DNA of 64,000 nt. Origin: Chrysomallon squamiferum (lineage: Eukaryota > Mollusca > Gastropoda > Neomphalida > Peltospiridae). The stretch spans positions 16,563,501 to 16,627,500 of the forward strand of contig CM022676.1 of the NCBI GenBank assembly GCA_012295275.1. The letters run 5' to 3'. The notes under the pieces were generated by a model. That model saw nothing but the letters and a program-made list of their open reading frames with translations. It was not told the DNA's origin and ran no database searches. The position numbers were made by a program, and so were the translations under genes. How positions within the stretch are numbered: position 1 is the first letter of the stretch; each line of letters opens with the position of its first letter. Of the stretch, positions 26,298 through 37,119 are shown one piece after another.

Positions 26298-27094
26298 TCT
26301 TCCTGCTTTATTAATTGAAGCTTGATATAATCTACGTCCAGTAAAGTTTGTGTGATGACGTCTCTATATCTTCCACTATGTCTAATGACCACGTTACAGC
26401 GCGGACAACGTTTCAACTGGATTGTGTTGGATTTCGACTCCATCAGCTCGTCGAGAGCTTGCACCTCAAAGATATGTCCGCAGTCTTCGAGCTGCACAAA
26501 CAGAGAGTAAGTTCGTTTGTCAGCCTGTAAAGCTTTCACTTCATCTCTGTTGCAAACTCGACAAAGATCAGGACACTTTTCTCCTGCCAGACCAATGCAT
26601 CTGTGCTGACACGACAGCTTCTTCATACACCGCTTGTTGGAGCGTGGCATATTCCACACATCACAACATCGTCTACGAATGTTCCTTTCTTTGTACCTGA
26701 TGACGCAGTTTTCACGGCACATTGTACGCGGGTCACCACATGACCTTTCACAGGACAGATGGACACAGCTGTTCTCACACGGCAGAGGACAAAGTGGACA
26801 CGTAGAACAGTCACTGACACATTCGTGTCCACACAGCAGACGTTTCCTGCATTTCTCCTTGCAAGCAACGTGAAGTCGCCCTTGAACACATTCGTGACAA
26901 CTACGACGACAAATATGACCACATTTCAAAACGGTGCTGCATTTTGCATTACAAATTGCATAGTCTCTTTCATGGCAAACCACTTCAATTTCATGACTAC
27001 ATTTAAAAACGGTGCTACACTTTACATTACAAATTGCATTGTCTCTTTCATGGCAAACCACTTCAATTTCATGACCACATTTCAAAACGGTCAT
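26099..27094 (-). CDS. ZNFX1: ZNFX1-like segment 4: NFX1-type zinc-finger array
   Basis: This continues in the same frame as segment 3 after the TAA; the sequence between 27094 and 27146 is also finger-like (VVCHERYITPC). Three near-identical 28-residue fingers (KCGHEIEVVCHER unit) are followed by more diverged fingers (CGHICRRSCHEC, LLCGHECVSDC, CENSCVHLSC) and by CQHRCIGLAGEKCPDLCRVC, a strong ZNFX1 match. QLEDCGHIFEVQALD and CPRCNVVIRHSGRY close the conserved region. In the RENCVIRYKER to CDVWNMPRS part some family cysteines seem lost. From about 26297 the real frame moves to the next segment, so the last ~65 residues of this frame are out-of-frame. Confidence 0.8.
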   Translation of the reverse strand: MTVLKCGHEIEVVCHERDNAICNVKCSTVFKCSHEIEVVCHERDYAICNAKCSTVLKCGHICRRSCHECVQGRLHVACKEKCRKRLLCGHECVSDCSTCPLCPLPCENSCVHLSCERSCGDPRTMCRENCVIRYKERNIRRRCCDVWNMPRSNKRCMKKLSCQHRCIGLAGEKCPDLCRVCNRDEVKALQADKRTYSLFVQLEDCGHIFEVQALDELMESKSNTIQLKRCPRCNVVIRHSGRYRDVITQTLLDVDYIKLQLIKQEEKTIMKYKVRSLWLLTITVVRVKHIFVRWGSVNMIKTWIVSRHGYRRTEEYLRSRRNSMQTMKRKD

Positions 27095-27145
27095 GCATTT
27101 TACATAACAAGGGGTGATATATCGTTCGTGACAAACAACGTCAAT
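26930..27145 (-). repeat. 84-bp tandem repeat encoding NFX1-type fingers
   Basis: Within the helicase gene, a unit of about 84 bp (28 codons, CGHEIEVVCHER) is present two full times with few differences. A third, more diverged copy at 27060-27145 carries the in-frame TAA. This is a local expansion of the finger array. Confidence 0.75.
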
Positions 27146-28363
27146 TTAGTGCCCGCAGTACAAACCAATATGCTTTACTTGCTTCATGCACTTGATTGTA
27201 CTTGGATCAGCAGAGCAAGACATTTCTTGTTTGTGTCCACACGCTGGTATCACCTTGGTAACGGGAACGACACACTTTTTGCAATCGTCAAAACAAAGAA
27301 GCGGACATTTATGTTGAAATTCACATAAAATTATTTCACACGGTTTCTGACATTTGTATTTGAGATGAAGTGGATCAGCTGGATGACACGGCAGTTCACA
27401 CACGTGACCACAGTTCAGTCTGTACGTGCACCGCTTTCTGCAGCCTCCTTCAGGAACCAAACTGAAATCTTCTGCTTTCGCAGCTTTTATTCCTTCATCT
27501 TTGACGTGATTTCGACAATAAAGACCAAGAGCATTTCCCAGCTGGTCTGTCGATTTCAAATCGTCAATAATGGTTTTCCATAATTTACTGTGTTGACCAA
27601 GCAGAGTAAAGTTTCCTATCACGTAAAGTCCCATTCTAGCTCTGGAAAGAGCTGCACACACTCGGTTGTCTGTTTTCAGAAAGCCAATACTCCCCTCCAG
27701 ATTGCTGCGTACCAAAGACAGCAGTATGATGTCATTCTCCTCTCCTTGGTAATTGTCAACATCTGTGACAGTGACATCTTCAAATATTTCGTCTTTCATG
27801 TTCTTCTTCAGATAGACGACCTGAGCTGAATACGTAGTTAACACTGTGATTTCCTTTGGAGGATAGCCTTGTTTCAACAGGTAGCGACAGAGCGCTATCA
27901 CATATTCCGCTTCAAACACGTTCATGTGACTCACGAGCTCGTCATTTCTTTCTTCATTTTCACAATGGTTTATGAAAAATACATTACTACAAACGCCCAG
28001 GATATCCGAGTAATTTTCAACAGAAGGGTTATCTCTGAGATGAGGATAGATGTGTTTCATGATTCTGGAAATACAGGGCCGCATTCTGTGCTGTTGCTCA
28101 AGACAAACACACTCCAAGCTGTTGTTAACCATTCGTTCAAATAACGATAACTCCAGGGTATATCGTTTTGCGAGTGCGTAATCAGTGGGAATTGGCCGCA
28201 GCTGCTGATGGTCTCCGATCAGAATCAGATGCTGAGCTGCTGAATTCAGTGATGCAATCACGTGGCCTTCCAGAACTTCTGCAGCTTCCTCGATGATTTT
28301 ATTTCTTCTAAAACCTTCTGATAACGAGCAGTAGCACTCGTTGTCATTCCTACCACAGAACAT
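27146..28363 (-). CDS. ZNFX1: ZNFX1-like segment 3: helicase domain 2A and first zinc fingers
   Basis: The genuine coding part starts near 28303 with KIIEEAAEVLEGH (motif II, EEAA in place of DEAD, usual for ZNFX1). Then come ILIGDHQQLRP (motif III), LTTYSAQ (IV), DNYQGEENDIILLSLVRSN (V) and AALSRARMGLYVIGN (VI), so every catalytic motif is present. From about residue 310 cysteine/histidine-rich NFX1-type fingers begin (CTYRLNCGHVCELPCH, CQKPCEIILC, CPLLC). The frame ends at TAA 27146-27148, in place of the glutamate expected after CGH by comparison with the two repeats that follow in the same frame. Confidence 0.82.
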   Translation of the reverse strand: MFCGRNDNECYCSLSEGFRRNKIIEEAAEVLEGHVIASLNSAAQHLILIGDHQQLRPIPTDYALAKRYTLELSLFERMVNNSLECVCLEQQHRMRPCISRIMKHIYPHLRDNPSVENYSDILGVCSNVFFINHCENEERNDELVSHMNVFEAEYVIALCRYLLKQGYPPKEITVLTTYSAQVVYLKKNMKDEIFEDVTVTDVDNYQGEENDIILLSLVRSNLEGSIGFLKTDNRVCAALSRARMGLYVIGNFTLLGQHSKLWKTIIDDLKSTDQLGNALGLYCRNHVKDEGIKAAKAEDFSLVPEGGCRKRCTYRLNCGHVCELPCHPADPLHLKYKCQKPCEIILCEFQHKCPLLCFDDCKKCVVPVTKVIPACGHKQEMSCSADPSTIKCMKQVKHIGLYCGH

Positions 28364-29658
28364 CTTCTCATCACTCTCTGGTCCGCGTCCTGCTTCGCCG
28401 TTCTGTATGGTTCTCCAGCACCACTGACTCTTTCCTGCAGCTCTTCTATCTCTGACTCAGTTTGCTCTTTCAGATGTTGCACCCACAACCTGTAAAGACG
28501 CCACCGATTTCTGGGTGAGAGTGACCAGATATCTTCTACTGCGTCAGCTTCTCTTTTTGACATCCTCGACCGCGACATCATGTTTGTGATTAAGATAGAA
28601 CTTTTTCTGTGTGAAATCTCTCTAAAAACCGTGTCGAAGTCAATGAGCAAAATGCCAGGTCGAGTGGGCAAAGGTTTGTAGTGTTCTCTGTTGTCTGCTC
28701 GATTTAAACATGGCTCATACTGATCATCCTGAATTTTTTCTGAACTGCCCTGGAATTTGTACAGTTTTCTTCGAACAGGAATAAGTATGCCCAGCCATAC
28801 GGATAGGAACCAGTCTCTAAAAGGAGTATGTAAGAGTTGGTCATAGTGCGTCTCTTTAACATGACCTATGAGATACAGATTTCTCACTATTCCGTTATCT
28901 ATCAGTTCATGTTGTTGCTTTTTCTCAAGAAGACTTTTCTGATACCCAATATAATTTGTTTTCAACACGTCGCAATTTTTTCCGTTAATGGTATACTTTT
29001 TTCGCATTTCCTTGATTTCATAAGTTTTAACTTTTTCATTCTTACTTCTTTTACCAACACGAACGAGATTTGTTCTTTTAAACTCGAGGATTCCTTCAAG
29101 GAATTGGTCCAAGGCGTGATTCTTATAACACAGAACTAAAATGGGATTTTCTCTGTCTCCTTCCCAGATGTCTCTGTTTCTTAATAAAGTTTCTATTATT
29201 TTTAGACCTATGTATGTTTTTCCCGTTCCTGGAGGTCCCTGAATGAGGACAAATTCTTTGGTCAGGGCTTGTTGAAACGCCTTGAACTGAGCCGCCTCTG
29301 GCTGGGTCCACTTGTTCAGATTCAGAACAGGGACGTCATTGTGGCTCTCATCGTCATCGTCTGCTGCTTCACTGAAACTGTCTGTATCTTTTACTTCTCC
29401 CCTGCTTGTCAGTGGTGTTGTGGACGAAATTTTCTTAATAGCATTGTTGTTTTCAGCCTGAGATGTCTTAGTCTTGTTCTGGAATTGATAGTGGACATTT
29501 GCTTTGTCTCTCAGATAGGCTGGCTGTTTCACATCAGTTGTACAGTGTACAATGTATTCCTCGAACGGAAGCTTGTTAATATTCTGCAGAGATGTCACGA
29601 TGTATCGGTACGCTTCAAAGTAAGCCGGTGTCTCCAACATAGCCATCGGCTGCGTCAT
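28258..29658 (-). CDS. ZNFX1: ZNFX1-like segment 2: helicase domain 1A
   Basis: A 466-residue frame. It contains the family motif TPAYFEAYRYI near residues 10-20, an acidic linker, a Q-motif-like NKWTQPEAAQFKAFQQAL, and Walker A GPPGTGKT at about residues 141-148. Motif Ia follows (VLCYKNHALDQFLEGIL). The segment runs to SVVGMTTSATARYQKVLEE, which in ZNFX1 lies directly before motif II. The frame then shifts: about ten bases (3-4 residues) appear to be missing compared with the family, and the continuation is in another frame that overlaps this one at 28258-28363. Confidence 0.82.
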   Translation of the reverse strand: MTQPMAMLETPAYFEAYRYIVTSLQNINKLPFEEYIVHCTTDVKQPAYLRDKANVHYQFQNKTKTSQAENNNAIKKISSTTPLTSRGEVKDTDSFSEAADDDDESHNDVPVLNLNKWTQPEAAQFKAFQQALTKEFVLIQGPPGTGKTYIGLKIIETLLRNRDIWEGDRENPILVLCYKNHALDQFLEGILEFKRTNLVRVGKRSKNEKVKTYEIKEMRKKYTINGKNCDVLKTNYIGYQKSLLEKKQQHELIDNGIVRNLYLIGHVKETHYDQLLHTPFRDWFLSVWLGILIPVRRKLYKFQGSSEKIQDDQYEPCLNRADNREHYKPLPTRPGILLIDFDTVFREISHRKSSILITNMMSRSRMSKREADAVEDIWSLSPRNRWRLYRLWVQHLKEQTESEIEELQERVSGAGEPYRTAKQDADQRVMRRCSVVGMTTSATARYQKVLEEIKSSRKLQKFWKAT

Positions 29659-29675
29659 ATCGATTCCCGTGTTGC

Positions 29676-30935
29676 CTACAGCATACTGTTCAAAATCTCA
29701 ACGGTGACTACACCGTTGTCATCCTTTACAGGCCCCGATTCAATAGTTGCAATGGTAAACGTTTTGAAACAGTTGCTCGACAGACAAACCAGAGAACCAT
29801 ATTTCAGTCGTTTCCTGTACTCCCACTGGATGTCTTTCAGTTTGCTTGTGTCAAATGTCACAGTATGCACGAACTTTGCATTTTTGAATTCTGAATTTAG
29901 TATTCTGACACCTTTATACGTGCGAAGAGAAATACTGTTTCCTTGTTGCTGGTCAAACGATACATATTCATGGATGGCTTCGTACAACGGCTGAATGAAA
30001 TCTTCCCTCAACAGTCTGAACTGTACATCGAGGTAGTCGTGGAGATCGTAGTACGCACCTCTTTTCTTCATCCTGCGAAGGAAGGGCGCGTTTGTGCGAT
30101 AAACGTCATCGTACGTTGGCATCACTGAAATACTTCTGAAGTCATTCGGAAGTGTCGGTTTCTTTGCTGCTGTTAGTCTGTCACTTTGAGCTTTTTTCAT
30201 CATTGACGTTTTCAGTTCTAAGAGTTGTTTTGTTTTCATGTCTATCGTCTCAGGGACAGACAACCCACGTTTTCTTAAACTGGCCACGGCGTCGTCTACA
30301 AGGGAGTTAACTCCTGCCACCTCAACTATGGTATGAGGCAGCCGCAGTGATAACTGTACAAGCAGGTCAAGAAAATCGGCTATAAATGGAAGAGACATTT
30401 TCTCAGCAGCTACTGAACAATCAGCAGATGTCTCCCTCAACAGTGGCGGAACCGTGCGTTCTAAAAACAGCGATCTCTCGACATCAAGTAGAAGGTTAAA
30501 TACTTGTTCTCTGTGTACTTCGCAGCTGCAAGACTTTGCTAGTAATTTTGTTATGAAACACACATCACTTGACGAAAGTCTTCTTTGAGTGAGAAGTCTG
30601 AAAAACTGTTTTTGTCGATCCTTCAGTTCAAGTAGCAGTGCTTCGTTATTCTTCTCCTTCAATTCTTTAAGATCAAACAGCAGTGTGTCATCATCATTGT
30701 CTTTGAATGTATTCAGTTCAAACTGCAACGTGCCATTATCCTTCTCCCTTATATCCTCCAAGTAAGAATCATTTACAGGTTTTTCATCATCCGTCTCTTT
30801 CAATTCATTTAGTTCAAGCAGCAGTTTTTCATCATCATCCTTCAGTTCATTCAGTTCAAACTGCAATATTTCTTCATCCTTCTCCAGTTTGTCCTCCAGG
30901 TAAGAATCATTTACTCCTCCGTATTTTGAACACAT
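29676..30935 (-). CDS. ZNFX1: ZNFX1-like segment 1: N-terminal region
   Basis: A 419-residue frame. Residues 1 to about 105 are an acidic, leucine-rich, probably coiled-coil stretch made of two imperfect ~50-residue repeats, each starting NDSYLED. After it come a helical region and the ZNFX1 family block (DFRSISVMPTYDDVY, YLDVQFRLLREDF) near residues 265-315. The frame ends at TAG 29676. Restoring one base in the short A run at 29692-29695 (plus strand) would join it to the next segment. The chosen ATG is only the first in frame; an upstream exon is possible, as there is no in-frame stop immediately before it. Confidence 0.75.
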   Translation of the reverse strand: MCSKYGGVNDSYLEDKLEKDEEILQFELNELKDDDEKLLLELNELKETDDEKPVNDSYLEDIREKDNGTLQFELNTFKDNDDDTLLFDLKELKEKNNEALLLELKDRQKQFFRLLTQRRLSSSDVCFITKLLAKSCSCEVHREQVFNLLLDVERSLFLERTVPPLLRETSADCSVAAEKMSLPFIADFLDLLVQLSLRLPHTIVEVAGVNSLVDDAVASLRKRGLSVPETIDMKTKQLLELKTSMMKKAQSDRLTAAKKPTLPNDFRSISVMPTYDDVYRTNAPFLRRMKKRGAYYDLHDYLDVQFRLLREDFIQPLYEAIHEYVSFDQQQGNSISLRTYKGVRILNSEFKNAKFVHTVTFDTSKLKDIQWEYRKRLKYGSLVCLSSNCFKTFTIATIESGPVKDDNGVVTVEILNSML

Positions 30936-31560
30936 TATGCTTTTGTTATCTCCCCTTTCCGCGTATCTTTTTATCTTTCTGTTTATCTTTTAATTGTTCA
31001 ATTTATCTTTTCATTTGTTTCATTTTGGTTTTCCTCCTCTTTCCCGTTATGGTTCATGTTTCATAATGTTTTTTGGTGTACTAGGTGTTATCTTTTTCCA
31101 GTTTCAATTCATGTTTTGACGTTTCAGTTTAGGTTTACATGCTTCAGTCTAACTTTATTTCGTAAAGTAACTAAAACTCGTAAATAACACACTGAAATAA
31201 TAAAACAAGAAACCATTTTTTTTTTCATCCTTGATTATTATATTCACGGATGAATGTATGCGTATATATGTTCATATGCGCGTCTAAACATACAAACACA
31301 CAGACACACCCGCACACAAATATTTAAATAAATAAATAAATATACAAGTGTGTGTACAGATATACATACAAATACATGAACACACATACACACGCGAACC
31401 CACCGACTCTCACACACACAGACAAATATATTGTCACCGAGAAAGATAATCTCGTCTTTCTTTAACGAAAAACCTTGCTATATACGAAATCTTTCGTTCC
31501 TTAGATGCATTTCTATTGCGTATATAAACTTATAATAATAATAAATATAATAACAATAAC

Positions 31561-31619
<59 letters not shown>

Positions 31620-32013
31620 TAATAATAATAAAAAATGAAATTCTCGTTCAGTAAACCAAGGTGTGAACGATCTCATGGGTAAAATAATCCGAACTGAAAA
31701 TAATTTAGTCTGATAATACTTGTAGAAATATGCATGGTTCATGTAACTACTGTTATAAAAATCTGGTATACAAAATGTCAGAGGTCGCTTACAGACATGT
31801 AAAGTTTATCTATATATCATATCACGCACCGTCGTCACCCTTCACCTAACACGTTTCAAGAACAACAAGTCGAGTTGTATTAAGATTTAAACTCTAAACT
31901 TCTTTTCTATATATACGGTGATTGATTCATGGACTCTAAACACGTTTCAATAATTATTATTATATTTATTATTATTATTAATATTAATATTATTATTATT
32001 ATTATCATCATCA

Positions 32014-32066
<53 letters not shown>

Positions 32067-32737
32067 TATTTATTTATTTGTTTGTTTCTTTGTATCTTTC
32101 TTTTGAATCCCTGCCGACAGACATTTTGTATTGTACTTTTTTTGTTATTATGAATATAATATTTGGACGTCGGCCAATTGTTTTGGTATATATTTTATGG
32201 CAGTATTTGGATGTAAGCCAGCTCTACAATAATGCAACGTCACGTTGAAGAGAACAGTATCTGTGCATATATGAATGTCTTTGTATGTGTGTATTCACGT
32301 AAGACAAATGAGAGATAAACAGAGAGATATATATTATTTGTCATTATATTTTTCTTTCCGTGAGAATTTGTTACAACTTAACTACATCTATATATATATA
32401 TATATATCTTCTAACGTTTTACAAATTAAATATTTAATTCATACGTGAAAGTCCTGCTCTGTAAGGGACACCAACACCACAGACATTGTTAACAACAGCA
32501 GCAATCTCACCAACACATCGTGTACCATGATGGTTTGTGACTGCAACAAAATAATGATAATAATTTTAATTTTACTGTTCAGATCACTACTCTTATTCAA
32601 AATCAAAACTGATTATAGTATATAAATTCGGTATGAGAATTTTTATTTAGACTTAGGATATATTTTTGATTATTCATTACTACCCAGAAAACAACTGGTA
32701 ATATTTCAAATCGGGCCATGGATTATGGTTAATAATC

Positions 32738-32791
<54 letters not shown>

Positions 32792-32846
32792 TTGTAAGCA
32801 CATAAATATATAACAATATAATCATAAGTTAAATACAAATTTAATA

Positions 32847-32851
<5 letters not shown>

Positions 32852-32932
<81 letters not shown>
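32852..32932. repeat. (AG)n microsatellite, about 80 bp
   Basis: Uninterrupted AG dinucleotides. The paralogous site at 39705-39748 has only a short interrupted AG stretch, so this expansion came after the segmental duplication. Confidence 0.95.
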
Positions 32933-32934
<2 letters not shown>

Positions 32935-34028
32935 ATGAGGACGAAGATTTAAAAGATAAAGTATCGATAATGTAATGTTTTTATGATAATAAGATGATGA
33001 TGATGATGATGATAGTGATGCTGATGTAACGAGAACAAGTACTACCCAAATCAAAATGGGTTAACTCCAGGTAACTTGTGGTCACTACGCTTAGCATCAG
33101 AATCATGATCATTGAAACCGCAGCTGCTTATTTATAGCTTAATTTTATCTAAAATTACATGTTTGTCTACCTGTTATGAAAGGGTTCTCCGTTTAAACAC
33201 CACATGTTACCTAGAGATAATTCCAAGATGCTGTTCTTTGAGAAATTTCAGTATACCAAGACCAATGTATGAAGAGGTTATACTGTAAAACTGTGTGATT
33301 ATCACGATTCTGCATGTTTCATCTAGTGGTAATTAGCGAAACCGCTTTTTCTACTAAACATATTGAATCACAAAGAGAAAAGTAGAAAATCTTTTTTTTT
33401 TTTTTTTTTTTTTTTTAAACCACAGTCTCAGTCTATAGAAATGTTGAGACAGGAATCCCATAATCAAGCAATAACTCTAGTATTTTTGTTAGTAGAAATG
33501 AAACTATAGCATTCGCTTCACCACTGATATAATAACAGAGACCACAAACCTGAAAAATATCACCTTGAAAGAAAACAGATGAGATTGTGTTTTTAAAAAG
33601 AAAGTTGAAAAATATAGTAGGAATGAAGAAGCTCTAGGAATAGTTCGTAAACAAGAAACATCAAACAAATACCAATTCATAATTATTATATTCAGTTAGC
33701 AAGAACAAAGTGTAAGTGTGAAGAGAGAAGGAAGAAGAAATTACTAACATTTATATTCATTAATTGTTTAATAGTTAATATCAGACTGCGCCCATACTGA
33801 TAAATGACTGCGTATCGTAGTCACATTTAGTGCTATTCTGATCAATATAACTAATAATGATTTTTTGATCGTTAATGAACTAATTATTTATATGTGTTTT
33901 GTATTCAAGAAACTAAACATATTTATACCTCAAATCCTTAATTCGCTGAAACTTTTATAAGAATTGATTGAATCCACAGAGATGTTCATATTAGAATAGC
34001 CAAACAAATGAATCAGTGTTTACTTGAT

Positions 34029-34030
<2 letters not shown>

Positions 34031-34081
<51 letters not shown>
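34031..34081. repeat. (AC)n microsatellite, about 50 bp
   Basis: Pure AC run about 400 bp before the TATA box at 34444. It is inside the ~1-kb block that the paralogous copy at 40755 lacks. Confidence 0.95.
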
Positions 34082-34083
<2 letters not shown>

Positions 34084-34442
34084 ATACACACTATCACACT
34101 TAAACACACCCGTACCTTATGTTGGTTTGGGCTTCTAGAGTATACACACTGACAAACTATTTTAAATCAATAAATAAAGACAGATAGACGTCATATTGGC
34201 GGATATATGCACACGATATATAAATTGGTCGAAAAACAGACATGAATAAGTGACATACGTACTTTGCCTTTATGCCATTCTGACATGCGCCACTTGTAAA
34301 CTTACATTCTGAAAGATTTTCTTCGATATTCTTTATATCTTTTCTTTATCTATGTCATACGTTCCATGCCACCTACTAACAATAAAATACTTTGAAACAT
34401 GATTACCGTTACAAAATTAAACTGAGTCAGTCAACGAGCTAC

Positions 34443-34450
34443 GTATATAA
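34443..34450 (+). promoter_or_regulatory. TATA box of an orphan receptor first exon
   Basis: GTATATAA sits 84 bp before the ATG at 34528. The paralogous stretch at 44765-44772 has TATAAA in the same context (GTCAGTCAAC-GCTA-GTATA), so the promoter is conserved between copies. A third copy near 42585 has lost the TATA. Confidence 0.6.
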
Positions 34451-34527
34451 TGAAAGGAATCAGGATCTAAATCACAGTAGTTGTGTTTGACCGGGACAAA
34501 ATGTTCTGTACAGTTTTTATCAAAGAA

Positions 34528-34585
34528 ATGTCTTTAATTCAGTGTATATGGATTTGCTCATTTCTGATATCTACAGTCGCTTCAG
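34528..34585 (+). CDS. Orphan first exon encoding a signal peptide
   Basis: The ATG at 34528 opens a 19-residue hydrophobic leader (MSLIQCIWICSFLISTVAS) followed by a strong donor (TTCAG|GTATGT) in phase 1. An alternative upstream ATG at 34501 in the same frame would add nine residues. Phase 1 is exactly what the SRCR exons need (G+TA = V, giving VPVRLVNG). The most economical reading is that this is exon 1 of the receptor whose SRCR exons are at 53237-56291, or of a lost array member. The sequence shows leader, phase and promoter; the link to the SRCR exons is inference. Confidence 0.6.
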
Positions 34586-36424
34586 GTATGTCAGTATTAT
34601 CATTTGTTTTATTGATATACGTATTAACAGTAAACTACTTAAAAATAATCACATTACAAATTGTATTCACATGCTTATCGGTTAAATTGAATTTCTCTTT
34701 TATACTGTCCGTTTTATTTATATCTCAGAACCAGTGAAACATAGAAGTGTGTTATAAAAAGAGAATCGTGGTCTGAGTAATGGCTTAAACTGCATGGAAA
34801 AAAAGATTCACTGATAAACTTTCCTATATAGGATGGTATTTGCTTAAATGATAAACATATTTCCTCACTATTATTGACCCTCCAATTTTGACATTGTCAT
34901 AAAAACTTTTCAGACCTAATATCTGGTAATCAGTGAGTCCTTTCGGATGAAACGATTTAATTCGAAAGCTAGGATGATAGGGATCCCAAATGTGCCGTTA
35001 TTTCCTTAATATGTACAACTAAACTTTGGAACTTTTTCACGTTTTGTTTGACGTTACATTTGACTTTGTTACCACGTGATCTTGAAATGACCTCACAATA
35101 TAAAAGTTGCAGAATCTATAACCTTTTGAGTTCAGTAGTAAAATATACGTAATAGAGACGTGCTGACACTTTTTAGTGATTTAATATACACACTGTCATG
35201 AGGTTAGACTATTGTTGGTTGCAGCTTATGTTATTTTATTCCATTGTTATATTACGGCTAAAATATAATGTGGCGAAGTTAAAATTGTATTCTTACTTTA
35301 CTTGGGGAATTTGACCTGGAATGAAACTCTGTCATATTTTATTACATTCTTTGCTGCTTAGTCTTGTGGTTGTCATATCCATCCTCCTTATTAAATTACA
35401 CCGCCATAGAACAAAAATAAAAAAAATAAAAAAAATAAAATGCCATATACCATTAAAGAAACATAATGTGACACATAAGATCTTAGACTTACAAGACAAA
35501 TGACGAGTAGAAAATTTTGGTCAACAAGAAAATGTAATCCAGCAGAAGTAGTATGGAACATCCTTCTAACTTATTATTATTACTTTTGCAGTTTTCATAA
35601 TTGATGTTTAGGGCATATATATATATATGTATATTGAGAAACTGCTTATGATATCGTCTAACGCTTTAGCAATTTGTGTTAATCTAAGATGGCCGCCATA
35701 TAATCTGCATTCCTCATAATCTTCGTGACTAGATCTGATAGATGAACGACATGAGCTTGAGATCGGCACGGACATAATAATTCAGAAACAGTACAATAAG
35801 ATGAACAATTAAAAATCATTTGTATTCGTTTTAGATAACGTAATTAGTTATATCTTATGGTGAATTTCATGTGAAATAGAGAGATAAAATCAAACTTAGG
35901 CTCGTTCATTCCACGTTCGTTTTTTTCTTGGCGAATATACAGGCAAGAAATAAAACTGTTTCTGGAAAAAATATGCCTTGTCGAGACAAGTGGCAACTTG
36001 CAGAACCGGTTTTTACCTTCGATCTGTTTAGAAGACTGTGGTTAATCGCTGAAACTTTTATCATAAGTAATAAGAGTTTGGCTCTGAGATTTAGGAATAT
36101 ATTATTCTCATTTTTCTTGATGTTGTAACTATGCCGTGAAGTCTATGTTTCTAACTATCTATATGTTCAATACACACGACTTAAAATTTATAAAAATAAT
36201 CATTTTTATTCTCCGGTTATCAATTTTGTTTTTAAACAGGTTTCAACTCAACGTTTCAACTGAAAATTTCGTTTGGTTTATTTTGTTTTGTGTAATTATA
36301 AATGTATTTCGGAAATAATATATATCTTTGTACTTTTTATTACTGTTCTGTTTATTTAATGGTTGAAGGTGGCATTATTAGTTGTTAGAATATCGATTTA
36401 TTTATTTTTCTTTTTTTTCAATTT

Positions 36425-36426
36425 TA

Positions 36427-36510
<84 letters not shown>
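36425..36510. repeat. (ATT)n microsatellite
   Basis: About 85 bp of near-pure ATT repeats. Similar runs occur at 37075-37117, 39533-39590, 41343-41400 and 43885-43960. Confidence 0.95.
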
Positions 36511-36513
<3 letters not shown>

Positions 36514-37070
36514 TTTTTTTCTATTATTAATATTATTATTATTATTATAATTGAGAGTATTGAGAATATTTGGTCCACAAGGTTATGTTTTTTACTGGTT
36601 TCTGACTGTGCATATTAAATTAAACAGCTATCGAAGAATGGAATATTTCAAAAATAACAAAATACAACACCATCAAGCAGTTAAGCAGTACCCTTAACAA
36701 GTTGCATGGCTTGTTTGTATTTTTATCTGACTTTGACCCCTGTAAAGTGACACCTGACAACCGAAGAACCGTGACTTGTAATATGTGACTTCAGTCACGT
36801 TTTCCCGAGCAGACGATGTTCGTATTAACGAGATTATTACACTGAAAAAAAAGAAGAACTTTCAATCAGAAAGTTGTCATTTGGAAAGAGTTCTACCACA
36901 GTAAAACAGTTTAAAGAGATTATAATTATATGACGTATTTACTATTCTTATTTTTTTTTTTTAATTATTATTCTTGTTGCTGTGGTCATTGATGCTGATA
37001 TAAAAATACTTCAAACAATCATTTCTCATTTGAAATTTTGGTATCTATATTGTTATTGTTATTGTTCTGG

Positions 37071-37119
<49 letters not shown>

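Larger units (their letters stand above)
25848..30935 (-). pseudogene. ZNFX1: ZNFX1-like SF1 helicase with NFX1-type zinc fingers, disrupted
   Basis: Read on the minus strand, four long frames plus a C-terminal frame make one protein of about 1690 residues in the ZNFX1 order. These are an N-terminal region with the family block DLHDYLDVQFRLLREDF, a UPF1-like superfamily-1 helicase, an array of NFX1-type zinc fingers, and the QLEDCGHIFEV region. ZNFX1 proteins are RNA helicases acting in antiviral sensing (vertebrates) and small-RNA inheritance (nematodes). Lesions relative to an intact frame: a one-base loss in an A run at 29692-29695, a deletion of about 10 bases near 28296-28305, an in-frame TAA at 27146-27148, and a one-base loss in a T run at 26295-26298. 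Either this is a pseudogene or part of the damage is assembly error. The bases around the lesions keep coding character, so any decay is recent. The first exon may lie upstream of 30935. Confidence 0.8.
30936..34440. other. Intergenic, microsatellite-rich, no gene recognised
   Basis: It contains (AAT)n at 31540-31632, (ATT)n with ATTT/GTTT at 31950-32090, (ATT)n at 32737-32791, (AG)n at 32852-32932, poly-T near 33391-33417 and (AC)n at 34031-34081. The part from about 32110 onward is duplicated at 38900-40755. No domain-bearing frame was found. Confidence 0.6.

Noticed and set aside
26759-27328. 189-residue plus-strand frame opposite the zinc-finger array
   Set aside because: It mirrors the 84-bp repeats of the minus-strand coding sequence and has no independent support.
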